NCBI RefSeq assembly: GCF_001632365.1
Contig: NW_024468512.1
Span: forward strand, 718,495-782,494
Direction of reading: 5' to 3'
DNA from: Laetiporus sulphureus 93-53
Taxonomy: Eukaryota > Basidiomycota > Agaricomycetes > Polyporales > Laetiporaceae
Length of the DNA stretch: 64,000 nt
Below the pieces are notes generated by a model that was given only the letters and a program-made list of their open reading frames with translations, was not told the origin of the DNA and searched no databases. How positions within the stretch are numbered: the first letter of the stretch is position 1; every line of letters starts with the position of its first letter. This document shows positions 23,545 to 36,911 of the stretch, piece by piece. A program made the translations under genes and the position numbers.

Positions 23545-24887
23545 GTTGCCGTCGTGAAGTTCGTCAGAGAAAATGCGAGAATGCGCGGATTCTGGAACGA
23601 AAGCACAGAAAACTCAAAAAGAAAAGCGAGGAACGGATGAGACGGACGGACGCGGCAGGCAAGCTTATATCGTGCAAGCCTGAAGGCCATTCCGCGCGTG
23701 TGAGCTGGGAATGGGACTCGGGAGGTGCGGTTGGGATCGTCGAACAGACAGAAACAAGATCATGCATGGCGTCAAGCAGCGTGTGAGGGCTAGCATTTGT
23801 GGCCTGCAGAAGGAAAAAGTCTCATGAGGATTCACGCTCTGCACCAGTTCCAGCGGTCATTCAGTCTGTCCTAGCGATTGGAATGAGTCGCATGGTCAGA
23901 CATGTGTGTTGTTTACGACTTGCTATGGACAGGCTTACCTTCCCTTTGATCACCATGGCAGGCACCCGAGTCGCGGTGGCACTCCTCGTTCTGAAGGCAC
24001 GCTCATTTGAAGTAAGACGCGGATAAGTCGATCACCGTCGGTCGCGGGATCGCTAGGCGCCTGTTATCTGTCGGGCTAGCAGACAACCTGATAGTCTCTG
24101 CACGGCTCGAATGTCAGAACACACGGAGTGTCCTTCGGATCCCTTGAGCGACCACTGCAGTCAGGGCCCGTACGCGCACCACCTCGGGGCCAAAGGCACC
24201 GACCCACCATTCCGTCGTATCGCAGTCCAAACATCCTCCCGGTTCCGACTGTCATCTTGCGTTTCTGGCGTCCGAAAATCCCTTTTCATATCTGCCATTT
24301 GGAGCAACGTACCCGGCCGTCCTAGGACGTCTATTCTCCCTATCGCAGCGTGATCATCGTTCGTGTCATAGGCGCCTCAACTCGTCTCGATGCTCGAATG
24401 GATAGTAAACCGCTGTTATCGGTATCTTGGAAGACCGTGATGTCCATTCAATGTCTCTGCTACGTGACGAGGAGGATCTGACATGCTTGAATACAGTTAT
24501 CAAGCAAGCACCTATGGCTGAACGTCTGCCCTCGCGCTGCACCTCAGCCCAACGGCTCCGCATGGCCTAGCGTATGTCACCTGCCAGCCGTGGCCTCAAA
24601 ATGTAAACTCCTTGACATCTTGACTTCGGACCACTTACGATTCCGGGATGCGAGTAACCGCCTCCCTCCCGCATCGCGAAACGTTCTTTGGGGAAAAACA
24701 CATCTATCCATTGTAGATTGTAATTTTTCCTTGCTAATACATGTTCATGGTAATACACGGCTACACAATATCGATAAGCACTTCAATCACAGAACGCAGG
24801 GGAAATACACACAACAACACCGACAACGTTCCTTCCAACGCAACGACAACTCCACTTCATCACAAAACCTCTCGATGCTGCACCTCC
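23545..24887. other. Intergenic region, no gene supported
   Basis: About 1.3 kb between the opsin-like start and the 3' end of the aldo-keto reductase gene. Only short open frames without recognisable domains are present, and I see no tRNA-like fold or long repeat. The left part must hold the opsin-like promoter. Confidence 0.4.
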
Positions 24888-26417
<1,530 letters not shown>

Positions 26418-26593
26418 GGCGGGCGGCGATTGTGCGTCGAATGCAGGAGCAGACGACAAAGTGCTCGCGGCAGTCCGACGGCCCGTGCCATGACATCACC
26501 GCGTTTGTCACGTGCTTGCATGGCGAACCACAGCGCCTGCCATATACGGCACGTGCGCCTTCCCGATCGGGGCCTCGGTGCGCTCGTCCGTAA
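26418..26593. promoter_or_regulatory. Short divergent promoter with two CACGTG cores
   Basis: It separates the starts of the aldo/keto reductase (minus) and the OTU protease (plus). CACGTG occurs at 26509-26514 and 26550-26555. Both genes probably share this control region. Confidence 0.5.
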
Positions 26594-27726
26594 ATGAGCT
26601 CAGCGATCATGACAAAGCGTGTTTTCTCCGCCAATTACACCCGCATGGCTGGCTCGAAGCGCAACAGGTTCAAGAAGGCCTTCTCTCTCAAGGCCCCCGC
26701 CTCCGCCCCCGCCACGCCCCCCGAGCCCGCCGTAGACGACGATGACAACCTCGTGGACGACCTTCTGGCCGAGCTCGACTCGCGCGACAAAGCAGTGCCC
26801 CCCGCCGTCCACAGCGACACCGCCGTCGACAAGATCGCCGAGACGCCCCCGCCCGCACAGAAGCAGGACAGTCGTTCGCGGCACAAGGCACGCCAGGTGC
26901 GCCGGCTCGCTGCGCTCGTCGTCCACAGTGTCCCTGACCTGATCATCCATGCGCGCATACAGGCGCGCAGGGCCGCTGCGCTCGCCGAGCAGTATGCCCC
27001 GTCTAACCCCGAGGCGGACGCACGCTTGCAGAAGGAGGCTCAAGAGGAGGAGAAGACGATCAAGCGCATATGCGACGAGTTGGGGCTGGAGATGTACGAG
27101 GTAAGTGAACCGTTTCCGGCTTTGACTGACTTCTACATATGTGATTCATTGTACGCTAGATCACACCGGATGGCCACTGTCTCTTCTCAGCCGTCGCCGA
27201 CCAGCTTGCCACTCTCAAAATCCTTCCCGCCGGTCAGGCTACCTACACCACCTGCCGACACGCCGCCGCCGACTACATCCACAACCACCCAGACGACTTC
27301 CTCCCCTTCCTGCCCTCGGTCGATGGCGAAGACGCCGCCGGCGCAACGTCCGACACTGGCCTCATGACCCCCGCGGAGTTCGACCGCTACTGCGCGACCA
27401 TGCGCGACACCGGTGCCTGGGGCGGCGAACCAGAGATCCTCGCGCTCAGCAGCGCGTTCAACGTGCCAATACATGTCATCCAGTGCGGCCAGCCCCCAAT
27501 TGTGATCCATCAGCCACAGGGCTCGACGGAGAATAGCAGCGTCTCGGACAAGAACGTCGTGCACATCAGCTATCATCGCAGGATGTACGGCTTGGGCGAG
27601 GTGAGGGGCCATAGTTCTCGGTCGCCGTTCCGTTATTGACGTTCCTCGTTTGAGCATTACAACTCGCTTCGGCCGAAATTTAGCTTCAAAGGGACAGTCA
27701 AATCCGTCTTCAAGCCCAACTCATAA
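26594..27726 (+). CDS. OTU-family cysteine protease (OTUD6/Otu2-like deubiquitinase)
   Basis: Ubiquitin-specific cysteine protease. The N-terminal half is a charged, helical region (KARQVRRLAALVVHSVPDLI onward) like that of Otu2/OTUD6, where it contacts ribosomes. After an intron the OTU domain starts at ITPDGHCLFSAVADQL, with the catalytic Cys and the Asp two residues before it. The final exon, joined after YHRRMYGLGE, gives HYNSLRPKFSFKG with the catalytic His. Stop at 27724-27726. The usual family start would be one of the internal methionines at 26609 or 26645 (MAGSKRNRFKK); 26594 is the first in frame. Confidence 0.9.
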
Positions 27727-28000
27727 TCTACTCCGGGAACATATATCCAGCATATCCTGTCGTCACCCTGGGAACGCACTTCTTGCATGACTGTTAGCAT
27801 ATCATACCGTACTCATCCTGCTGTATTAGTAGGGAAGCACGTCCAGCGCTGTATCATAATTACCAGCAATCCACGGAATTAACGCACTAGTGACGAATAT
27901 ATTCAAGCCTAAGTGCATCCCATTAGCATGAGTGTGAATGATAAGCCTGTCCGATCCTTCGGTCCACCTCAGCACACCACATGACAAAGCCCCATTCCTT

Positions 28001-30695
28001 TCAGAACAACAGCCCGTGCCGATGCGGCTGCGGCTCATCCGCGACGTACCCACCACTCAACGCGCCGAGCGCGTCCAAGTTCGCATACGGGTCCGCAGTA
28101 GCCATCGGCGTCTGCATCTGCATCTGCGACTGCATCACCTGCCCGTGCGTATCGTCCGTCTCGCCATCGTCGTCCCCGTCATCCTGTGACGATTGCGTAT
28201 CCAGCAGGTTCGCGGTGGGCACGTCGGAGCCGGCCGCAGGCGCTGAGGGCGGCGTTGGCGTGTGCCCGTTCGACTCGGAGCGCTGGGGCGTGATGAACGG
28301 GATCGACTTGCGCGGATCCGGAATCCCACCCGGCATGCGGATTGAGGTGGGCAGGAGGAAATTGCGAGTGGCAGGTACGAGGACTTGGCGGGAGAGTGGG
28401 TTGAGCGCGGGGCTGTCGACGAGGGCTTTGCCCGTCGCGTTTCGGATGAATGTCTGTGCGATACTGTCAGTGCCGCCGTCAAGCCGGATAGCCTCGTACT
28501 GACCTCAGGGTTCTTGTGGTATATACTCCCCAATGTACCCGTATGCAGCAACAACTGGTCGAGCGCACCTCGATCCATGCGATCCGCATCTGTGGTAATC
28601 GCGGGTTTATCCGCAAGCACGATCTCCCCTGCGACCGACGGGTTAATCGCAAGCAGCCTCCAGTACATAAACCCTCGGTCGCGGAGGTCCGGGTTGTCCA
28701 CTTCCTCCGTTGCCCACTTCAGCACTTTGTGCACGAGCGCCTTGCTTGTCTCCGATTGCGCCTTGTAGATGAACAGTTTTACCGCTGCAGTCAACAATGC
28801 CAGTTGGACCTACACCGGACGGGCGTCTGAGCAAGCGAACGACACGGAATGACGCGAACATACCTCAGTAGGCTCTTCTAAGAAGGTATACGTCAGATCA
28901 TCCATGAGCTCGTCCGCGTTCTCTATCCTGTCTGCGAACTGTCCTACGATCCAGATCATGGCAGCTTTCGCCTCCGGCTCGTCCAATGCATCCAAGTTTT
29001 CGCACAGTGTGGGTATGATGCCCTCATACTTGCCGGGGTACCGCCGGAACACGTCCTTGATGACGATCACCGCCTCCTGCACGACGTACGTCACCTTCGT
29101 CTCGATGAGGTCCAATAGCGCCTTGATGCACGAGTCCGCCGCCGGCTGCACTTTGATCGCGAGCCTGCCGATCGAGCGCACCGCTTTGCGCACAAAGTCT
29201 ACGTCGACCTCTGAAGCGTATCTGGGTTGTGAGGGTCGGGGCAAGCACTCTGAGCAAGCGAGAGGAACACTTACTCTTGTAGCTCTGCTAATACTTCGTT
29301 GGCGTTTTCTTCGCGCGCTAAACGGTACATAATCTCAAGCTTGGCAAGCTTGACGTAGATGGGGTCGTTGTATTTGCAGAAGAACACCTTGACGTCGTTC
29401 TTCAGCACTTGTGGCCGTCGCTGGATAATAAGCAAGATGTTCCGCAGTGCAACATACTGAACCTCAGGCCCAGACGATAGCAACGTCACTGTAACTTCTC
29501 GTCAAGATTTGTCCTTCGTCCATTTCTCATGGTGCCCACCTAATGGCGGACCCATCTTCTTGCAAATATAATCCATCAATTGGCGGTCCTCCATGTAGTT
29601 CATGAGATACAATAGCACTTTGATAGCAGTGAGTACAACAGCCGAGTTGGCGTGCGATAGTTGTACGAGCACTCGCTCCCCCATTTGCTGGGCATCTTCA
29701 TGCTTCTCTGGGACGTATCGTAATAGGGAATCCAGGATATAGATCTGGCCCCATCTGCCAAGAAGAACAGGTCATAACACTGGAAGAGAAATGTAGACGA
29801 ATAGCATACTCCGAACTCTCACCCAGAGCTGAAAGCAGCTTGTTCGCAACAGTCAGATTTAGCTTGAAGATGACACCATCCTGTCGGTCGCCGATCTCCG
29901 AGAGCGCCGCAACGGCGTTCGATACCACAGTAGCATTAGAGTCCAATAGCAGATCCCGCAGAAGCTCCACGAAGCCGCCTTTCTCGGCTTTCCTTGGATC
30001 GGCCACATATAGCTTAGCAACGCATATTGCTGCAGTTTTCCGCACGTATGGATCCTTGTCTTTGAGGCAATGTCGGAGTGGGTCTTGCAGTTCCTCTACA
30101 ACGACTGGTGTGTTGATGTAAGACATGGTGCGGATAGCGAGAGCCCGGATGAGAGGGTTACGGTCTTCACAATCCTATACCGCTTCAGCTTGATTCAAGG
30201 TTGAGTCAAGGAGTATGCTCACGTTGAGGAAGCTCGACATGACAAGATGGATGTATTCGGCCTTCTGGCGACCGTAGCACACCAGGAAAAGGTACACCAC
30301 TTGAGAAAACGATGACATATGGCTTTGTGAATATGCATATATGCAGGCTGGGATAACTTACTCTTCTTGATCTCAAGGTTAGGGATTCCAAGACATTGAA
30401 TGACGTCGCCAAAGAGGGGAGACACTATGAAAGATAATAGATTAAACTCCTGTCCGATAAAAGAGCATTAATTCATTTACTGTCATTCCCCATAGTAATA
30501 TTCGCGACGATCTTCTTCAGCACGGTCTTGCGTTTGGTGAACTTCTTGTCCTTGCTCTCCGCTGCCTGTAGCTCGGCACGGAACTCCTGCCCAGTATGCC
30601 TTAGCATCGCGTTAGTGCTTGAACTAAGCCATGCTAACCTGGATCTTTCCCCGCTGAAAGAACTTAGCGTCCTGGGAGCCTTGTCCGCCGCTCAT
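28001..30695 (-). CDS. APL2: AP-1 adaptor complex beta subunit (beta-adaptin)
   Basis: Large subunit of the clathrin adaptor AP-1, acting at the trans-Golgi network and endosomes. The start at 30695 gives [18 protein letters not shown]. Many exons rebuild the armadillo-like trunk, for example [60 protein letters not shown] and GMFG-free blocks such as [40 protein letters not shown] and [12 protein letters not shown] close the trunk. The C-terminal 130 residues are a Pro/Ser/Gln/Met-rich hinge ending at 28001. There is no beta-appendage (ear) domain, as in yeast Apl2. It is divergent from the RMP1-like gene. Confidence 0.93.
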
Positions 30696-31000
30696 GTTGG
30701 CGTCGTGACGAACGTGGTGCGTTTAGTTGTGATGCTTGTTCCACCGTCCTGCGTACAGCGAGTCAACTCCAAATAAGTCCGAGCTCCTAAATGGCTGGTG
30801 GCAAACGTCTGCAGAACGGACAGAGGTACGGCGTAGTGAACAGTGCGGTATGGGTGCCGGCGGTAAGCGCGAGATGCGCGGTGGTGAGTGAGCAGTGTGT
30901 GGTAAGGGTGCCGGCGGTAAGCGCGTTCAGCTGGGATCAATTAGCTTAAGCGCGCGGCAACACCTTGAATGCTCCGGTGACCATCACCTTCCTTGATCGT
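30696..31000. promoter_or_regulatory. Divergent promoter of APL2 and the RMP1-like gene
   Basis: About 300 bases between opposite starts. It contains a short direct duplication (see 30841-30925). No gene is seen. Confidence 0.45.
30841..30925 (+). repeat. Direct repeat of a GC-rich 25-mer, 54-base period
   Basis: Two copies of a 25-base unit (30847-30871 and 30901-30925) differ at one base and share the core gggtgccggcggtaagcgcg. The bases before each copy (aacagtg / agcagtg) also match, so this looks like a recent tandem duplication in a shared promoter. Confidence 0.7.
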
Positions 31001-32327
31001 ATGGCTGCTCTACGCATTCTTGATCCTCCTCCAATAACCTATTTGCCGAGGGCGTCATTGCCTGCGGCTACGCATCCTGAAGTTGATGCGGTGCTCAAAC
31101 GATTGAAAATATGTACACGACGATTGCACGCTGCTCTCGCAACCCACAGGCTGGAATTGCAGATCATTGACAGACTCTACTACAAGAACAATAACCAGCA
31201 CCACACAGCTTTGTTCTGGCGGAAAACAGCCGAGATGAGGCGATTTGGCCACCGTCTAGTTGGAATGGCTGTAGGCGATTTGACTGAACGTTTCAGACTG
31301 TCCTTCTGGGGCGACAGTACTTTGCATACGTGAGCAAAACTTCATAGAACACTTGATGTAGCTTATGTGTTACACGGCTCTAGTCCCAAACTTCTCAGAG
31401 GCTCGTGGACCCATCTACCCGACGTAGAGTCAGTCATATTCACGATAAGGCGATTGTCAGATTGCCGCGAGTTAGTTAAGAAGGTCAGTGTATCCTCGAT
31501 CCGTCCGATACATAGGCTGAGAGTCAGGCAGGCACAGGAACGCCTTATTGGAGCATATCAGTGAGCATGTCGAAACGTATTTCACCGTGTCCGCTGACGG
31601 CCTGTTTTAGTTCATTCGTTCTCATGATGCATACGGGGGCATTCTTGTACCTAATAGTGGTTCTGGTAGCAATCGCCTCGCGGTTGAAATATGTTCTCGA
31701 AGAGGTTCAGTCTACCCTTGAGCTTTACCAGGTTGCTTGTCACAAAGTACTGGCGCTCTTAGATGCAAGTAGCGTCCATGCGCCGTTTTATTTTTTTGAC
31801 TGACGGATCCATGCTCTAGCCCGAGCAAGCATGCCGACTGAAACCCTTGTTAAAGAGCTCGGATGCCATGCCTGCTCCTGAGGTGTCTGTGACGGAAGAG
31901 AACATGCCTGTGCAACCTGCTCCTGCTAGTGCGCATGAAGACGCGGCCGACGAGGATATAGGATATGCCCTTCATGACTCTGAACGGACCTCGACCGAAG
32001 CAACTCTGGCGCTTACAACACAAGATGATGTTCAGATGTCGTTCAACCTCGAAGAGGCCCAGGGCGCTTCAACGGCAGAAACGACTTCAGTCATCACACG
32101 CAGTACGATCGGTTCGTGTGCTTCTTGCGTCTCCCATGAGTTGCCTCACCTGATGCTCGTTCTCAGTGAGTACCATACGAACGTCCGCGTCGCAAACGAC
32201 AGTTCCTTCTCGTGCTCAAAGAGCGGATGTTTCGAAGCGGAAGGGCAACGATGAGCCATTGACGTCGAAGGCCAGCAAGAAGAAGAGGAAGAAAAAGGAC
32301 GAGATCGACGATATCTTTGGATTTTAG
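31001..32327 (+). CDS. RMP1: Ribonuclease MRP subunit RMP1-like protein
   Basis: Probable fungal RNase MRP protein Rmp1, which helps process pre-rRNA in the nucleolus. The start at 31001 is the first ATG (MAALRILDPPP). The family hallmark is DRLYYKNNNQHHTALFWRKT, followed by EMRRFGHRLVGMAVGDLTER. Exons joined near 31330, 31490 and 31560-31610 give GSWTHLPDVESV, AQERLIGAYHSFVLM and a hydrophobic helix LYLIVVLVAIASRLKYVLEE. The middle is acidic and disordered. The last exon gives a Lys-rich tail ending KKKDEIDDIFGF, matching the family's terminal IDDIFG signature. Splice joints around 31760-31860 are uncertain. The protein is larger than the yeast one because of the disordered insert. Confidence 0.75.
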
Positions 32328-32407
32328 CAAGGCAAGGTGAAGCCACGGCCCCATCAAAATGTGCATGTGTTTCTCCGCATTCTTTCTATAACCTTTCCTG
32401 GTGCTTC

Positions 32408-32914
32408 GTGGCCGACGTACTGCACGGGTACCTTCATAAAACCATTGAAGGTAAAATTTGGAATCCAGGTCCGGCTGAGCGCCCTGTGGCCCGATCCACG
32501 CTGCACATCGAGCACGCTCTGTTGGTAGATGACGGGTCGAAACGTAACATCATGTGGTGCCTTAATGCGATTCACGCCATCGACATCTATTACACGAAGC
32601 ATCGAACCCGAGTGTCATTCTCGCCTGAAGCGAGGCAGACTTTCTTTGACGACAGCGGAATGTACCTACCACAAGCGTCGAGAATACGAGAATATCCCAT
32701 TTCCAAACGTCATATCATGGAGGAATCCGAGCCGAGGGAGCGCGGAACGCCCCAGGCATCTGTGAGGACACGGCGGAATTTACTGCGGAGTGTTGGTATG
32801 TGGGAACTTGGGACGGAAGAAACCGTGCGAGCCGAACCATGTGCCCTTAATCTAGACGACGAACCATTAAGCATGCGTCAGCGAAGTTACCGTTATCAAG
32901 GGCTCACCATGTAG
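32408..32914 (+). CDS. Uncertain 168-residue open frame
   Basis: An uninterrupted frame between two convergent genes, with no recognisable domain. It reads through the last 19 bases of the SQR coding region on the other strand. It has no low-complexity region and no clear promoter. It may be chance or part of the RMP1 3' untranslated region. I list it because of its length and its gap-free position. Confidence 0.2.
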   Translation: MADVLHGYLHKTIEGKIWNPGPAERPVARSTLHIEHALLVDDGSKRNIMWCLNAIHAIDIYYTKHRTRVSFSPEARQTFFDDSGMYLPQASRIREYPISKRHIMEESEPRERGTPQASVRTRRNLLRSVGMWELGTEETVRAEPCALNLDDEPLSMRQRSYRYQGLTM

Positions 32915-34547
32915 TTCCAGTACGCCCACGGGAAAAGATCCTTCTTCAAATGGTAGAAAACCCTACATTCGCCGCGCTATCAGTCTTACGTACGGGGCCA
33001 CGTCCGTAGACGACATACCTGCGTGGCTTCTTTTGGTCACCGAAGTAAGTGGCGAAAGTTTCCTTGGGCTCCAGGCCATACTTGAACTCCGCCAACATCA
33101 ACTGGCCGTAGCCTGTCAACAGCTGCACGACCATGTTTTGTAAGCATTGATATAAGCGGAAGCGCATACAGCATACCGGGCAGCTGGTGTAACCGTCGTA
33201 AGGCGTGTCGACGGTCTTACCAGTGGTCACAACTGAGAACAGGTTTTCCGTCAGAATGGGGGCCTGTGCCGTGATAGCAGCGGCAGTCTTGCTCGTCGGC
33301 AAGCTAGAGCAATCGCCCAACGCCCAAACGTTGCCGAATTTCGTATGGCGCAAAGTTCCGGGGTCCACTGATACCCAGCCCGCTTCGTCCGCGATAGACG
33401 ACTTCTTGATAAAGTCGAGCGGCCCCATGGGAGGCGAGACGTGTAAGAGCGTGTACTCCGCGTCCACGGTCGAACCATCAGCCTTCTTGAACGTTGCTTT
33501 GTGGTTTGCAGGGTCAACGCCAATGAGGTTTTGCTTGAAGTAGCCGCCAACGCCCCGCTGTACACGAAGCTTGTCAAGCTCGTCCGAGTACTTCTTCACG
33601 CTGAACATAGTTGGCATGCCGGTATAAAAGTCGACGGAAATCTGACTTCCACGTCCGGTTTTCTGGAACCTGTCCCATGCCATCCACATAATTTTTTGAG
33701 GAGCTGATATGGACGTGAGCGATACGCATTTCCGTGGGGGAGAACGACGAGGGCCACATACCTCCAGCACATTTGATGACACCGGCCGGCTGCGTGAAGA
33801 TCGCCTTCCCAGACCTCAAGGCCTCGATGTCGTGCCACACTTTGTCACAAGTGTCGTACGAGTAGATGGAAGACACTCCAGACGTTGGGTCAGCAAGTGC
33901 CTTTGGGAGGTTGGTAATGTTGCCCCAGTTGGTCTGGAGACCAGCAGCGACAACCAACGTCTCGTAAGAAATGGAGCGACCTGAAACCGTCGTTACAGAG
34001 GAGGATTCAGGGGAGAACGTCGACACATTTTCGTGCACAAAAGCAAGATGAGGAGGGATGAGGGATTGGAGAGGCCTCCGTGTCTCCGTCTTTTGCTTGA
34101 GTCCGGCGCCGACCAGCGTCCTACATAGAAACTTAGCACTTATCCGGAATGAATATTGGACTACAGTCTCTCACCATCCAGGCTAGAGGAAGTGAATCCA
34201 GCGTTAGCGGTGCATGAACGCGTGATGCAATGGCAAGCTTACCTGATAGTAGTGATATTCAGCGCCGTCGACTATGGCAATATCACCCTTGTTCAGTGGC
34301 GTGCCAGCTGCTCGGAACCGATTGTAGATCTGATTAGCAACGTTCAATCCACCAGAGCCTGCCCAACAAAACGACCATCACTTTTAGGTTCGAAGTCGAG
34401 ATCGAGACTGATGGACGTACCAGCGCCAACAACAACAATTTTGAACTTGTCCTTGACGTCGGTGGACGCCCACCGGCGAGCAGACGACAAAGAGCGCGAC
34501 TTGGAAACGAGGGTTCGTCGCTGCACAGCAAGCAGCGAGGATGACAT
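32896..34547 (-). CDS. Sulfide:quinone oxidoreductase, mitochondrial
   Basis: Flavoprotein that oxidises sulfide and passes electrons to ubiquinone at the inner mitochondrial membrane. The N-terminus (MSSSLLAVQRRTLVSKSRSL) is a basic, Ser-rich presequence. The FAD motif KIVVVGAGSGGLNVANQIYN is made by a splice inside GAG. Two family cysteines are present: GVIKCAGAPQKIMWMAW and YDGYTSCPLLTGYGQ. FGNVWALGDCSSLPTSKTAA is the second FAD site. The last intron joins KPRR to VFYHLKKDLFPWAYWNYM, and the stop at 32896 follows two residues later. The length of about 450 residues fits the eukaryotic type. Confidence 0.93.
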
Positions 34548-36911
34548 GGTGGACGCTGGGAGAGGACTCGGAGAGAGATGGAACGTGAGAGAGAAAGGTA
34601 TCCGCGACTGAATTTGACCGCGCTAGCCGTCCCAGGCTGGTCGCAGGGAATGTCGCGATTTATATGTCAGCGCCGCCCGTGATGACGCGGCGACAAAACA
34701 AGTCCACCTTGGCCAGTTTTCCGAATGCAAAGCTCTCAAGAACAAACTCCCGCACCTCCAGACCCGAAGTTTTGCAAAATTGGCGCTCGCCACCCGAGCG
34801 ATGTATGGCGCGGGTTGCTGCTGCCATGCCGAACCTCATTCCGAATTGTCTCCTCCAGCAGCGGGCGTTCTGCAAGTGGCTATAAAGACCCTTATAGGCC
34901 GGATTTCAAGCGAACAGGGTACACGCTACCCAGCCTAGTTGCAGGAATTATGCGGAGTTCGGACAGCCTGGGTTGCAGGAAGGGGCAGTGCAGGGGCAGA
35001 GATGACAATGGACTCCGGACCGTCGATTAGGTGAGTGCGCCCGCGTCCAGACTATCGCTCAAGCCCGCAGAGGAAATCCGCCGATCTCGCCACGAATCCA
35101 CATGGCGCACTTCTTTCGGACACCCCTCCTGGACGCAGGATAGTAGTAACGGTGATTCCGCTGACAGAGGGCCGGCATGACCTTGGCAATTGCATGACTT
35201 TGCGCTCAAGCGTTCGCGCTCAACCACAGTTCTATGCCGCGGCCGCAGCCTCGCGTTCGATACGTATCGCGAAGAGTCTCATTGAACGAACTTCCGTATC
35301 TATGCCGGCACGCAGCAATTGCTGCAAACGTCATTCTCCGTATCTCTCATTCAACGATATCAGACGCATTCCCACCAACTGTCCGGCGGTATGCGAGAAC
35401 TGTGAGAGCGTAGCATGCAGCACACCGATACATGCGATGGAATGCCGTAGCATTGTGATTGTGAGTTCCGATTTGCGGCGTCTCCTTTGTCATCAGGATG
35501 TTCTGATATCTGGAAAACATCGGTGTAACACACAGCGCTGGTGTATGCGATAGGACGATTGATAGGTATGGAAAGCTATGGGCCATCCAGGATGCATTCC
35601 TACTGCCATGCGGATCATACCATGAGCGAGTCCTGTTGAAGCGTTCCATGAGTGTCGAAGCGAGTGTATATAGAGGAATTCATCGCGTACCTCTGATCTT
35701 ACAACATGCGCACGCGCTCTTTGCTTAAGCATCTATCCGGCCTCGAGTGTTTAAATTTTCGAGACCCTTGATGCAGCGAGGTTTTCTGGAACTCAACGTG
35801 GCCAGTAAGCCCGAACAATCGGGGAATTATCGTAACGTTCGGTCACCGAGAACAATCAGCATGCATGATCTGTGCAAACTTCGTTAAGTTAAATCGCATC
35901 CTCCGCCATAGCCGGATATCTGTTGAAAGCCACAACAGCGCGGATCATTAAATTGTGGAATGTTCGTGCCAGGTTTGTGGTCGATGATGCGGCCTGGAGA
36001 GCCTCGTGGCCACCGCATGGTGGGATGGTACCTTCCCTGTGGCATGCAGTCGATATGATGATGAAAACAGATTGCTCAAAGGTACAACCGAACGTTGTCG
36101 AGTTCGTCCTGTCAGCGCTTTCCGAAGTTCCAAATGATGACCTGGAACACCGAAGCCGCTTCAGTGAATAATCAAGACGTACAGCGCTTTTCTCGTGGCC
36201 TTTGCCGATTCGACAACTCGACAACTTCTAGATCATTGGCACCGATCTTAAGCAGTGCAATCGGCGTTCGTAGAATTTGAATGACGACTCAGGCGGCCTA
36301 GCCCACGCCAGGGGCATTAGACGGATTGACACTCCGCGAGACGACGCACTTCATAATAGATTCATCTTGGTCTGAGAAGCGTCGTTGGAGGTATCTGCTT
36401 TATCATGCGTCAGATAGAACGCAGCCTGCCGTATCTATGTAAATTTCTTTAGCGGCCTGCTTCGCGGCTGCGCCCAGAGCGTCTCACGGTGAACTTCACA
36501 GCTAAGCGGTGAACGTGCAGTCGGTGATACGGTTTGGCAGCATCCTTGTAGTCACACACTGCTGGCGGAACTATCCCGTTAGTAGCCGTAGGCATCAGTC
36601 GGATGGATCCTAACGCGTGTGATGTGTGGATCGCACCACGGGAAACTCATGTATCCGGCAGCGAGCAGTGCAAATTAAGAACATCTATGTAGCACAGTGC
36701 GGACTTCTGTATGGAAGGCGTCCAGCGAACTCGGAGGTAAGGGCCACCGTACCTCGGCAGGCCAGATCTGGCGATCACGACGGTTACGTGATGTCGGCTA
36801 CCGCGCGCTTCGACGGGGGGATAAAGACTAGCCACCAGAACCGTAGACATGCCAGCATCTGTGCCACTTCCTCTCTGCCTTCTACTTCGTGTTACCGCGT
36901 AGATCCTCCAA
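34548..36911. other. Gene-poor stretch, nothing supported
   Basis: About 2.4 kb between the SQR start and the GTPase gene. Open frames are short and carry no domain I know. No terminal repeat, tRNA-like fold or tandem array was seen. The left end must contain the SQR promoter. Compared with the rest of the window, this and the next gap form a low-density island. Confidence 0.4.

Noticed and set aside
35290..36440. Shared short string ccgtatctatg at two places in the gene-poor island
   Set aside because: Too short and without flanking similarity; chance match.
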